64,000 nt of DNA from Lentinula raphanica (taxonomy: Eukaryota > Basidiomycota > Agaricomycetes > Agaricales > Omphalotaceae): contig JANVFP010000009.1 in the NCBI GenBank assembly GCA_027919835.1, positions 930,001 through 994,000 of the forward strand, in the 5' to 3' direction. The notes beneath the pieces were generated by a model. It made no database searches. It saw only the letters and a list, made by a program, of their open reading frames with translations, and had not been told where the DNA came from. The translations under genes and the position numbers were made by a program. Positions 13,426 to 29,185 of this stretch are shown one piece after another. The stretch's first letter is position 1, and each line of letters begins with the position of its first letter.

Positions 13426-13837
13426 GGTAGACTGGGAAGAAGGATCAAGAGAGCATTTTCACTGTTTACATGTGGGATTTTATGGAGCAAGGTTCGAGTC
13501 AGAGACCGATTACGATGGATGCGGTGAAAATGTTCACCATCTCACAAGAGAACATATAGCGCGTAGTATGAGCTTCCAAGTCTATTGAGCAGTGCGAGGT
13601 AGTGAGTTGAGCTGAGAGTTGAGTTGAGAGGAGGAATACTCTCGTCAACTTTCGGCAAACACGGCATGTAAAGCGCCTGTCAATTCGGCATACGCGGCAC
13701 GTCAAGCGCCTACTACTTCGGCATCTTCCGGCCATTTCAAATTTCCCCACATTTGATTCAACGGTTATTCGGCTTTCTTTCTTCCTAGTACTCTCATCCC
13801 TTCTAAGTTCTTAGCCTCACATCACATCCACAGAACG

Positions 13838-16003
13838 ATGGCGAAAGGAAGAAGAACGTTCTTAATCGGCGGTGGATGTACCGCCTTCATCAAGGCAAGT
13901 ATCCCTGTCTCAACCAAGCTCAAGTTCTAGTAGTATTTCATGAAGAAAGTATGTATATAGCCAAGAGCAACTAGGAATACAGAGGATATGGGCCTCGAGG
14001 CCGCTACAAAAGCTTTGCTGGATGCTGGTGCGTCTTCGAGTGAGGTATGCAATGGTAATGCTCGACATCATGAATAACAGGTATTACTTACGATGTCGTT
14101 GAAATGGCAGTAGTCGGGTACTGTTACGGGGATTCAAGTAAGTGCTTATTCGGTTCTGGGAAGGATCCTACAGAATTTGCATCTGTATTCTGTATCACAG
14201 CTGCTGGACAAGTAAGCTCTCTTTCCCAACATCCTCTATCACACCTACTTATCCTCACCCTTCCACGATCCACCCCAGCGTGCCCTCTACAACCTCGGCC
14301 TCACCGGAATACCCATCACCAACGTGAACAACAATTGCTCCACCGGATCCACCGCGCTCTACACAGCCAATAACGCCGTCAAGTTTGGTCAAGCCGAGGT
14401 CGCGCTTGCGCTTGGCTTCGAACGCATGAAACCCGGGAGTTTGGGTACGAACTGGCCTGATCGGCCGAGTCCGACTGTCCTTCTCAATCAAAGAGTGGAG
14501 GAGGTAGAGATTGCCGGGTTGGGGTTGAACCATGGTCCTGGTGCACCAAGGATGTTCGCAGACGGCGCACAAGAGTATTTTCAAAAATATGGAGGGAATA
14601 TAGAGCATTTAGCGAGGATTGGTTTGTTTGTTTTTTGAATTCCACTTTCCGCTCGAACCGTTGACCGTGTTTACTCATGATCATACTGATATTTTAGCTT
14701 CAAAAAACCACCAACATTCCCTGAACAATCCCTACTCGCAATTCCGAGACGGCTGGAGCGTCGAACAAGTTTTGAAAGCTCCCAAGATCACAAACGAGCT
14801 TACGAAATTCATGTGCAGTCCTACTTCTGTACGTGTCCGACTCCGTCTCAAGTGAAACACGGGTTTTTTGAAACTGAGTACATCTCTGTTGCTGGTTTGT
14901 AGGACGGGGCCGCATGCTGCATCGTAGCCTCGGAAGATTTCGTACATGCACACGGTCTCGAGAACCAGGCTATCGAAATCATCGCTCAGGCTTTGACCAC
15001 GGATAATCCTTTGGCGTACGAATCCAACAGCGCGATGGAGGTCGTGGGGTATTCGATGTCGAAGAACTGTGCCGATCAGGTGTTTAGAGACGCAGGGTTC
15101 GAGGAAGGAAAAGGTAGAGACCAAGTAGGGGTTGTGGAGTTGCATGATTGTTTCGCTGCCAATGAGGTCTGTCTTTCTTTTCCTTTCCTTCTTATCACGA
15201 TCTTAAATTAAGCCTTGTCATTTGACTCTTGACCGATACAACAGTTGATTATGTATCCGGCACTCGGTCTATGTGGTCCTGACGAGGCGCATAAGCTGGT
15301 TGAGCGTGGGGATAATACTGTGAGTCATCCTCAGACTAGTACATCTAAATCGGTAACTATAGTACGCTCACCGTGCTGCTTTCTAGTACGGTGGCAAATA
15401 CGTTATCAATCCCTCCGGAGGACTCGAAGCCAAAGGTCATCCACTCGGTGCAACTGGCCTCGGAATGCATTTTTATATTATGAGTGAGTCTCCCCCCAGA
15501 GTTATATCTCCTCATCTTCGCGAAGTACAGCTTTCTGAATCTGGATTCTGAACGTCTTTCGGATGTCTTCTAGTGCAACTACGGAACTGTGCGTGATCTG
15601 AATAGTCTTGTCTGCTTAAGAGTCAAGTGGATTGAACAAATATCTTTCAGGGGCAGGACCGATGCAAGCTCCCGGGCTATTCGACACGGAGGATAAACGA
15701 GGCAAGTACGGGCTAGTGCACAACGTTGGCCTTGGCGGAGCCGTTGTGGTTTCGCTGTTGAGACGACCGGAGTTTTTTAAGGAAGGAGGGGAGGATGGAC
15801 GAGATAGGTTCGTGTTTCGTTCGACTTGCTCAACACGTCCGAGTCCATGCAAAGCTGAAAATCATTGATCGTTGAATTTCCTGAATGGTAGGCTGGGATA
15901 CAACCACGCTCATGAATGTCGCAAGATCACGATGGGTGATGTTGAGAAGGTCAAGTCGAGGAAGGAGTTTTCGCCGTATGTTATGCAGCATGCGAAGCTT
16001 TAA
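13838..16003 (+). CDS. peroxisomal SCPx-type 3-ketoacyl-CoA thiolase without SCP2 domain
   Basis: Twelve exons give 461 residues: 13838-13894, 13961-14027, 14081-14137, 14201-14211, 14279-14621, 14698-14828, 14903-15166, 15245-15319, 15387-15483, 15574-15588, 15651-15807, 15892-16003. Motifs are [36 protein letters not shown], the nucleophile site [29 protein letters not shown], and [20 protein letters not shown] with the catalytic GHP. The protein ends in HAKL, a peroxisomal PTS1 signal. The lipid-transfer SCP2 domain that follows the thiolase in animal SCPx is absent. By family it cleaves branched or medium 3-oxoacyl-CoAs; the substrate is inferred. Exons 4 and 10 are 11 and 15 nt. Intron 1 is GC-AG. 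Confidence 0.93.
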
Positions 16004-17530
16004 GCTTTAGCGGTTTAGTGGTGATTCTCCAATTCTCCAATGATGTTGTGGTAGGATATGTCTGTGTTATGTCTGTGTGCTTAATTTGTTTTGTAGTTTG
16101 ATCTTGGACGATCTTGTACGATGTACGATGTATCAAATGCCCCCAGTTACTTACTGTTATGGTGCATATTCACAATGTTTTGTATGATTTGAACGATGAT
16201 GTTGTTGCCTGGAATCTTCGTGATATGCGAACGGTCACCAGGCCACAGTTCTATCTGAAGTTGAATAAATCACCTTCACCATAGTGATACAAATAATATT
16301 TTACAATTAGTGGTAGGTGAAATGTGAAGGCTTGGTACACAATGCAAGGGATATAGATCGATAATAACACAAGGTACAAGTTGAAATTTTTGTAGAAAGA
16401 TGGGAAGATGCTGACGGATTCATGAAGACGAAGAAAATGTAGGCTGTAGCGTGGACCGTGAACCGTGGTCGAGGCGTTGGAGGGGCAGAGATGTGCCAGC
16501 GACTGGGGGGGATACGGATTCGTATTGTTTAATCATCCCGCCTCTTTGAGAATGCATGAGCGATACGCTCTCTGATAACGACATCAACGACTGCAAAGAG
16601 AATTATTTTGCAAGACGTCGCTCACAATGCAGCTCGTTCCTGCAATATTTCTGGAACGTGGCGATTGCCACTAGGGTTGAAGTCTGATCAAAGAGGATAC
16701 ACACTTAAAGCGAGTTTTTAACGTCAAGAAGTCGAATCATCCGCACAATCAAACTTGGTCGGTTTCGCGGAAGCGAAGCGAGGCGTCGTGGAGGCGGAGG
16801 TTACGGTGGTGGCTTTGTTTTCGGGTATGGGTTGGTATACGACAGAGGTCTTTCGCGAGTCTGGGCTCACGATGTGGATAGATGGGTTTGAGTGGGCCTG
16901 ACAACGACAACGTATGTAGTATGTCGGCCTTGTGACTATGATGGAAACGAGAGTGTTATTTCGTACTCACCACCATGGTAGAGGAAGACATGACTGAATG
17001 GGAAAGGAAAGAGGCAGAGGGGGGAAGAGAGAGGAGGGATTTACCACCATTTGACCTTCAGTTTCCGTATAAATATCTGTTTGATGAGATAAACCAGCCC
17101 AGACCAAGAGAATTTGTATAGGAAATTTGTCCTGTGGCCAAGACCTCATCGATGACGAATCGGAAAAGATGGAAAATTTGGAATTGGAGCTTTTTTTGAC
17201 ATATGTCCTCGTTGAGCCCCTGAGGCTTTCCATGCCAACCGAGATTGTGGATCCATGAATGGCACGTCGATTACAGTATCACCTGGTCCCACATAGTCCC
17301 ACATTCCTTTTCGTGAGCACACGCAGCTTGGTGAGGTCTACGTAGCGAGAACACCCGTACTGCGTGTTTCCTAAGGTCAAAAGGGGGAGAACAAAAGTTG
17401 AAAGCGGGAGCAGATTGGGAGGAGGAAGTGGAGCGCACCGGATAAAATATCCACCCATGGCGCGCCGCGCGGCGTGTTAGGGCGTGATGTTGTTGAATGT
17501 GGTGCACGAATGTACAGTATATGTACAGCA
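16004..17530. other. spacer, no gene recognised
   Basis: This follows the thiolase gene. It includes A/T-rich 3' flanking sequence and a purine-rich stretch near 16765-16830 (GCGAAGCGAGGCG, GGAGGCGGAGG). The longest frame (88 residues, 16967-17233 -) is not recognisable. I see no RNA gene. Confidence 0.45.
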
Positions 17531-17533
17531 ATG

Positions 17534-18345
17534 TACAGCATCGTGCAGAAAATAAACTGGTCTGACATGGGACTCACCAAGTAGCTTGAAAAGGCTTGAA
17601 AGTTGAAACGTTGAAAGCCTGGTTATCATTCTGTATTCAGTTGGTCCATACAGAGATGAGAGAGGTGATATTAGATGACTCGGTGAAGCTAAGGGATGAA
17701 ATAGGTTAGCATCGTGCAGAAATAAACTGGTCTGACATGAGAGAGTCCAGGTGGGTCAATTCTCCTCCAGGTCTAATTGAAAGGACGAGCTTGAAAGTTG
17801 ACGTTGACACGTCGAACGTCGAAACCCTGGTCATCATTCTGTCATCGATTGGTCCATAGGTGATAGAGATGATATTAGATGACTCGGTGAAGAAGCGATA
17901 AGATAGGTTTGTATATATCAGCGATAAGGATTGTAAGCGATTCATTAGAGGGGATTGAAATTTGAGGGAACACATAGGCCAGGTGGTCAGGTCCCCCCAA
18001 GGCGTGATCGAAACGACGAACTCGAAACCTGGTCATCATTGTGTCATCGGTTGGTCCATACTTGTTAGAGCATTCGGCGAACAAGGGAATCAGAGGAAAT
18101 CGATGATCGAAACGACGAGCTCGAAACCTGGTCATCATTGTCATCGGTTGGTCCATAATTGGTGAAAGCAATCGGCGAACAAGGGAATCAGAGGAAATCG
18201 AAAGGAAATCAACAGTAAAGCTTGTCCTATAGTATTGACGTGTGCAGTACGTGAGTCTTTGGATGAGGGAGGACGATAGAAGACGGTAGAAGAGATCGAA
18301 GAGACCAGACGATCAAGTATCCCCAGGCCTAATTCAAATGATGGG
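17534..18345. repeat. four to five degenerate tandem copies of a 100-190 bp block
   Basis: The core AACCTGGTCATCATT then TCATCGGTTGGTCCATA occurs at about 17618, 17823, 18027 and 18125, with 1-5 changes. A 5' part (GCATCGTGCAGAAA then TAAACTGGTCTGACATG) is at 17536 and 17708. A TTAGATGACTCGGTGAAG part is at about 17670 and 17875. GGCGAACAAGGGAATCAGAGG is shared by the last two copies. A weak fifth copy, without the core, lies at 18310-18345 (AGGCCTAATTCAAATGATGGG). No frame is conserved between copies, so it looks non-coding. It lies upstream of Prp16. Confidence 0.72.
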
Positions 18346-18870
18346 CTTGAACTGCGTAAAGGGTACTCCAATGAGTACACCGACCGTACAAAGGCTCGAT
18401 GCAGTCAAAGCGGCAGAGAAGCGGTGGCTTTGTCGACCTGACTGAATGTATCAACGTTCCAAAAGGAAACGAAGTGAAAGAGAAAACAACAACAGCGACG
18501 GCCTCCATCTCGCGCGGAGGAGATCAAGGAGATAGTAGAAAACATGCAGCTGAGCTGCTCTGGGTCGTTGACCAATGACATTGGAGCCTTGCTAGTCGTC
18601 CAGTGGATTTCCTACGCATATACAGCGTCCTGGGCGGACATCAAGTGCGCACTCTTGGCAAACGACGGTCTCCGAGAGTATGATCATTCAAATCTCATTT
18701 GAAGCCAGTAGTAGAGCCGCTTTGGACGTGTAGCCTTGGATGTTCATCGTGGTTTTGTGAAGTTCATGGATGTTCAGAATAGAGATCCGGCGCTAGAGTT
18801 CCGAGCACGTTCCGAAAACGGAAAACTGCGCCGCACTGAGCGGCTAAAATTCAGCCCTTCTTCAACTTCC

Positions 18871-23739
<4,869 letters not shown>

Positions 23740-24483
23740 TGGGCTATCTCCCTCTTGTTTCTTTCATTGTCAACTGCACACTCTGATGGTGAATTCATAT
23801 GTAAAGTAGCATCTCATTCTTGTAGAAGTTGAACCAGCTCCTTAGGATGGTGTATAACATATACGTACACACCTCCGCGGGGCGCTTAATTTCCCCATTT
23901 GACTAGGGAAGCACTTCCCGCTCTGCTCACTGCCCACCTGCGTTCTACCCTGGTTCTACCGGCTCTCGGTGTGTTCATCATTATTCTTCAACACATTACA
24001 TACTTCGAACGTATGAGATCTTTGACAGGAACTTACACATAAGAGTGCCACCAAATGTCTGTGGTATCCTTTCAGTCTTAGATTTGACCCCAGCTGGCCC
24101 CAGGTACTTAATTCTCGACTTTACAATGTCAAGTTGGACCCGTCTTGGAGCGTCTGGGGCGGGCTCGGTTCTTCACTCGAAGAATTGAAAGCTTCAACAA
24201 TTCTTCATCCTGATTCAATCAAACTTAATCTCCATTGTGTTTTGACCCGCAATTTTGAAAGCCGATTTCCAGCCTGCAACCCGATCGATTTGTACATACT
24301 ACATATGCAGGTCATGCAGCTGTATATGCTGATTCTTACAAAGGGTTTCCGAATTAGCGCTTGTAACAATATTCTGGAGCTCTCGGGAAGGGATATAGCC
24401 TCGGTTGGACTGACCAACAATCATGTGCGGCGTAGTAGTCAGACTACAACGCTACATTGTCATGACACTTACTTTCAGCCGTG

Positions 24484-24491
24484 TATAAAAT
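24484..24491 (+). promoter_or_regulatory. TATA box of the first tandem paralogue
   Basis: TATAAAAT lies 43 bp before the chosen ATG (24527). The paralogue at 26176 has a TATA box at nearly the same distance, which supports both starts and rejects the in-frame upstream extension to 24134. Confidence 0.6.
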
Positions 24492-24526
24492 ATCTTGTCT
24501 CTCAAGACCATGAACAGGAATCCGTA

Positions 24527-25153
24527 ATGTCAGCAAAGCTTTCGACCATCACCGAATGGGCAGATAGACGCACCGCGGCCGTTTATACTGCGAAAAGCAA
24601 AGCGCTTGCGAAAGACGCTATTCAAGAACTTTTTGCGCCTCACGTTAAGGCCTCTATCAACGGAAGAAAGATAACAAGAGATGAAATAGACCAGCTCCTT
24701 TTGGACATGCGACCAACCGAAGAAGGTCCCTTAGGCTTTTACTGGACAGATTTAGTGGGTACACCCAGAGATCCTTCGCATCGAGTACGTACCACAAAAA
24801 AAACTCGTAAAGGCGCTCTTTTGCTGATTGCCACATGCAGGATGGTTCCGTTAGTGGAGTGTTCATCATTAGTGGCCTCCGGCTTCCTCATCCGCATTCG
24901 GGCCAAATGGTCCCCACTTTCAGGCGGAAGGGTGTTGCAGTGATGTACGTTCTTCTGTTTCAAGGTGTCATATTATTTTCTCCTCATCTTCAAACTCGTA
25001 CACAGAATTGAGTCTCAATCCCAAGATCCAGCTATAGACAGTCGGAGAATTGTAGAATTTGTTGCTGTCGCAAACAATTACCCTCTTGATCAGCTTGCTA
25101 CCCAGGAAGAGCATCGCAGCACATATACATCGCAGTATGGTTATAAATTGTAA
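24527..25153 (+). CDS. small conserved protein of unknown function, tandem paralogue A (possible NTF2-like fold)
   Basis: Three exons (24527-24784, 24841-24944, 25006-25153) give 169 residues. Key segments are AIQELFAPHVKASINGRKIT, EGPLGFYWTDLVGTPRDPSH, VFIISGLRLPHPHSGQMVPT, AVIIESQSQDPAIDSRRIVE and C-terminal YTSQYGYKL. There is no signal peptide and no membrane helix. The helix-rich first half and strand-rich second half with paired basic or acidic positions suggest an NTF2/SnoaL-type fold, but this is a guess from shape. Intron positions and phases equal those of paralogue B at 26176, so the pair arose by tandem duplication with introns in place. I do not recognise a named family. Confidence 0.75.
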
Positions 25154-26122
25154 CAAGGAAGATAATGTCAGGATTAATTCCGTACATTTCCAATCGAAGA
25201 TTAGTATATCTTACCAAGTTGGCTAGAGGTCATTGAACTTCGAAGCGGAGCACTGGAGGATAGATGACCTACTGCAGAGTTTTGGAACGCCATCGATGCT
25301 GAAAAGCAGTTACGAGAAGGACACTTGAGGTGGCCTATGGATTACTTACACATATGATACAACTTTAGGTTTGATTTGGACAATTTGGACAAGTTCATAG
25401 AAGTTCGCATCACATAAGTTTACAGTTCTGGACTATTTAGTAGCGGCAGTGGGCAGGGCTATTCCAGACTCCTAGTAGTCCACTACCCCTATTCAATGGA
25501 TCAATAAGCAGATAACCGACTACCATCTGATATGGTCAAGCTTTCAGCGGTATCTGCTCTTTTCCTTCGAGCTGGTTGTTGCGAATGAGCACCTTCAAAT
25601 ATTCGCTCTGTAGAAGCACCGGAGGTTGAGCCTCGAAGCTCGATTGCCCATTGGCACACATCTACCATGACAGTACTATTCAGTATACTACAGTGGCCAT
25701 TAAAATATTGACTAGTAGGAGATACACTGTCAATGCTTTATTCATCCAGTCAGTGTCATGGCTTTAGATCGTGGTACCCAACAGAATAATTCACATAGTA
25801 CGGGAGAGATGGTTCCCAATGTTCAAGATAAGTACCAGCTATTCATCGTTCGTTATCGCGGTGCTCTATTACGATAACCAGTAATAGGGCCGACTGGCTG
25901 CACAGCCAGCTACCCGGTCCCTACAGAACTGATGCTCAAATGCTCCAAAGAGCCTTGGAATAGCTATCGTTGATATCTAGGACGAGAAGGTTTATAGCCC
26001 AGGCTCCGACAGCGCTACAACTTGAAACATAACCTTTCCGGCAGACACCCCTTACCCTAAAGGATAGCGGGAATTGCGAGTCCTGGGGCCTGATTAGTGG
26101 CACTATGATTCTGTACCACTGG
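25154..26122. other. spacer between the tandem paralogues, no gene seen
   Basis: No frame resembling a third copy of the flanking paralogues can be read, even as fragments. The segment carries only short ORFs and scattered CTAGTAG-type runs. The TATA box of the downstream copy lies at its right end. Confidence 0.5.
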
Positions 26123-26130
26123 TATAAAAA
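26123..26130 (+). promoter_or_regulatory. TATA box of the second tandem paralogue
   Basis: TATAAAAA lies 53 bp before the ATG at 26176, matching the layout of paralogue A. Confidence 0.6.
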
Positions 26131-26175
26131 CCTCTGACATTCCCCGTTGTTGTGGCCCCAGTCACATCCTACGAG

Positions 26176-26803
26176 ATGCCAGCATCAGGACTTTGCTCTC
26201 TTTCAGATTGGGTGCAAAAGCGCACTTCGGCGATCTACGTCGCCCCAAACAAAACAGAGTCCAAGAAAGCCATTGCGGAATTGTTTGCCCCTCATGTTAA
26301 GGCTTCCATCAATGGCAGGAGCATCACCAGACAAGAAATCGACGAGCTTCTCCTCGCCATGAGACCAGCTGAAGAAGGAGCGTTGGGATTTTACTGGACA
26401 GATTTAGTTGCTACCCCAAAGGACTCATCTGAGCGAGTGTGTCCTAATTATTCGTGACTTGCGTTCTTGTCTTTCTTTACTTATCATGTTATGCAGGGTG
26501 GCGCAGTGAGTGGTATGTATGTCATCGCAGGTCTTCACCTTCCGCATCCACAAACCGGAGAGCTGGTCCCTACCTATAGACGGAAGGGCGTGGCAGTCAT
26601 GTTTGTATTTGCATTTCCTTCCCAATTCTTCAAGCTGTGTGACCTTGTTTTGTAGAATCGAATCACAGTCTCAAGATTTAGACGTCGACAGTCGGAAGGT
26701 TGTGGAATTCGTCAGTGTTGCGAATAACTATCCTTTGGATCAGCTCGCTGTGCAGGAGAAGGAGAGGGGAAGTTTTGTCTCCAAGTATGGGTACAGGCTT
26801 TGA
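26176..26803 (+). CDS. small conserved protein of unknown function, tandem paralogue B
   Basis: Three exons (26176-26436, 26497-26600, 26656-26803) give 170 residues. It shares with paralogue A the segments ELFAPHVKASINGR, GLGFYWTDLV (here ALGFYWTDLVATP), RRKGVAVIIESQSQD, and VANNYPLDQLA then YGYRL at the end. The N-terminus (MPASGLCSLSDWVQKRTSAI) differs more. The two copies share about two thirds of residues by eye. Both keep all splice sites and a TATA box, so both look expressed. The function is unknown; an NTF2-like fold is possible but unproven. Confidence 0.75.
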
Positions 26804-27088
26804 GTCGATAGACATTGGCATCTGAATTCCGGCTCTTCCTTTCATGTGTATTTTGTTGTAAATTCGAACCATCATTCTCTGACCTCTCTCTCTGCGTCGA
26901 GGAACATGATGCTGGTGACAATGAGTATCATCTCAGCGACGGTTTAGTAAGCTTGTAATATTCGCTGTACCCAGATCGTGCACAAATCCATCGTTTCAGA
27001 TGAGAGAGACTGATGATAACGCATCAGTTTTTATCACATTGGCACTGTGAGGACAGTAACGATCACACAGGGAGCGAGCCGCATTGAA

Positions 27089-28279
27089 TTACAAGCAACC
27101 GTCTACACGAAAACAGCCACCCGGCCCCGGTAAGTAATCTTGGTAACCGTTCAGTAATGATAACACTTACTAGGCACAGCTTCACCCGCTCCATTCACGA
27201 AATTCCTCAACGGACTTTCAGAGCACAACAACCCCCTAACAAACGCTTCCGCTACAACGTTCGCGCCAGCAGGAGAGGTATGAAGATGATCCACAGGATA
27301 AAACGTATCAACAGTCGTTTCCCCGAGAGCCTCATAAGCCTGTGCAACATAGTCATAGTGGTCGATGTACACCAAGCTGTTGTTCCCGGCTACCTCTTGT
27401 GCGTAGGGAACGAACCGAGACGGGGCGGCGAGGACGGAGCCGTCCCAGATGTTGTCCGGGGTTTGGGAGGAGATGATGGGGATAGCACCTTTTGCGGTGA
27501 GGGATAAGGCGGCGTTGGTGATGTAGAAGTTGAACGTGTGGATGACTTCGGTGCTGCCACTGTGAAGATTGGGGGAGGGGAGATCAGACTCGTAGTAGTG
27601 CTTGCGAAATGGTTGAGAAAGAAGATCAAGCTTTCAAGGCTTACTCCGCTTCAGTGACTGTGGCTGTAAGATTGTAAGCATCGCCTGCATGATCGGGTCA
27701 ATTCATCCAAAACAGATACTAAGATCTTCTTGATATGATACGTACCAACAGCATCTTCGTCGCCGTTATCTACAGCACCCGCTGACCCGTCATTATGCCC
27801 AAACTCGATGACTATAGCCACAGTGATGATGATCAAATGGATACTATGTACAAGAACGGGGTTGAGAATGTTAAACTCACCAACATAGTCGCCAGACTCA
27901 ACTTCGTCGATGAGATCAGCGAAGAGTCCCAGAGCAGTGAAACTTCGAGCACTGGTTCCTGCTACCGCTTTGTTGGTGACGGGTAAAGTGAGGTACTGAC
28001 CAAGATACTGGCCCCAGCCTGTTAACAGTTGCATGCTGTATATCAGCGAGGACAACCGTTCAGCCCATCGATGAAAACATCACCATCAGTGTTAGTACCT
28101 GAGAATTCTGCGTATCAGCCTCTGGCTTGGAACCAGTGAGCGTGTTCGAAGAATCATTAATCATTACCTGCACCGTCGCCTCCTTCAGCCATAGTAGAAT
28201 CTCCCGCAAGCCAGACAGTTTGCGTCAAGATTTGCGGAATCGCAGAAAGCAATAATACAGAAACCTTCAGGGAGAACAT
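27089..28279 (-). CDS. secreted CE12-type carbohydrate esterase (rhamnogalacturonan acetylesterase-like SGNH hydrolase)
   Basis: Starts at 28279 with a signal peptide (MFSLKVSVLLLSAIPQILTQ). The block I catalytic Ser motif VWLAGDSTMAEGG follows, then GWGQYLGQYL, AVAGTSARSFTALGLF, the FGHNDGSAG block with oxyanion Asn, AKGAIPIISSQTPDN, and the DHLHTSPAGANVVAEAF block with the Asp-His pair. This order (GDST, GHND, DxxH) is that of CE12. By family it removes acetyl groups from pectic rhamnogalacturonan outside the cell. Several introns are present. A GTAAGT donor at 27170 with TAG at 27103 gives an end of ...AVPNGCL at 27089; without this splice the protein ends ...SKCYHY at 27151. The start is divergent from the Sel1-repeat gene. 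Confidence 0.85.
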
Positions 28280-29185
28280 GATGTGGAAGGTTAGCTTGAC
28301 TGGGCGACGTGGGTGTTGGCTTCTTCCGTCTCGGAGTTCATCCTAAATAAATACCACTGACGGCGAAATTGTCGGTGAAATGAGTATTTTCGAGCATTGT
28401 GCTCTCTAGGCAAGTGACCCTTGGGCCATGGTTTGCGAAGGTCATAGAGCCCATGGAGGATGCTTGTTTTCCCAGCACGGTCCGAACGGGGAGTGCCAAA
28501 ACTCGTACTCAGCTGCTGCCTCAGCTCAGCCGGGTTTCCAAGCTTGTTCGATGACAATCATGATCTGGGAGTTCGGGAAGGCCTTTCAGCAACCTTTCGG
28601 GATATTGATAGGGCGATCAAGATGGATCAGGATGGCCACTGCTATTTCTGTTTGTAAGTAGTATTTCAACAACGAGCTTGTATAAGGGAAACTGTCGTGC
28701 AAGATTGCGAGGTTTTCAAGGAAGCTACCAGATGTTGAGCCTTGACTGAGCGTAAAAACTTCTCTAGCAGTCCTGTAGGATAACTATAACTTGTATGTGC
28801 TTATTATGCAGTCAGTCCGCACAAAAAATGAAGGAGGCGAAGGCGGTTGTTATGGTGATGAAGATGAGAAACGGGTCAACTGCGGCGTCTACGAAAATGA
28901 ATGAAACGTTGATAATAATATCTCCGAACTTTACATACAACTTGTTCATTCTTCACCGTGAAGTTTGAACACAACCAAGTCTGCGACTGAAGAATTTGCC
29001 AGCATAGACTGGCTGGGCTACATAGCTCTCAGCAAATCGTCAGCCCAAATACCAAATATCATCCTTTCCGCTCGTTTTCCACTTTTGTTTCTTATCCTGA
29101 TTCCTGAACGTCAATCTGCATTGATTTGCAGCAGCACAGTGCACACTCTTTTTCATTTTAACTTCTATCCTTCTATCCACTCAGC
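28280..29185. other. divergent intergenic region, no gene seen
   Basis: About 0.9 kb between two divergent starts (CE12 esterase and Sel1-repeat protein), so it should hold both promoters. Overlapping 65-88 residue frames at 28291-28661 on both strands are not recognisable. One plus-strand segment (DIDRAIKMDQDGHCYFC, ending at 28657) looks protein-like and may be a relic. Confidence 0.45.

Noticed and set aside
18736..18870. Upstream in-frame ATG for Prp16
   Set aside because: The extra 45 residues look like translated UTR; MTSETDND followed by FIHNLAIKLSRAVN is the more natural start.
24134..24526. In-frame N-terminal extension of tandem paralogue A
   Set aside because: It contains the TATA box, has no counterpart in paralogue B, and its composition is not protein-like.
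28291..28661. Overlapping frames between the CE12 and Sel1 genes
   Set aside because: Both strands are open over the same stretch and none has supporting introns or a known domain; at most a relic.
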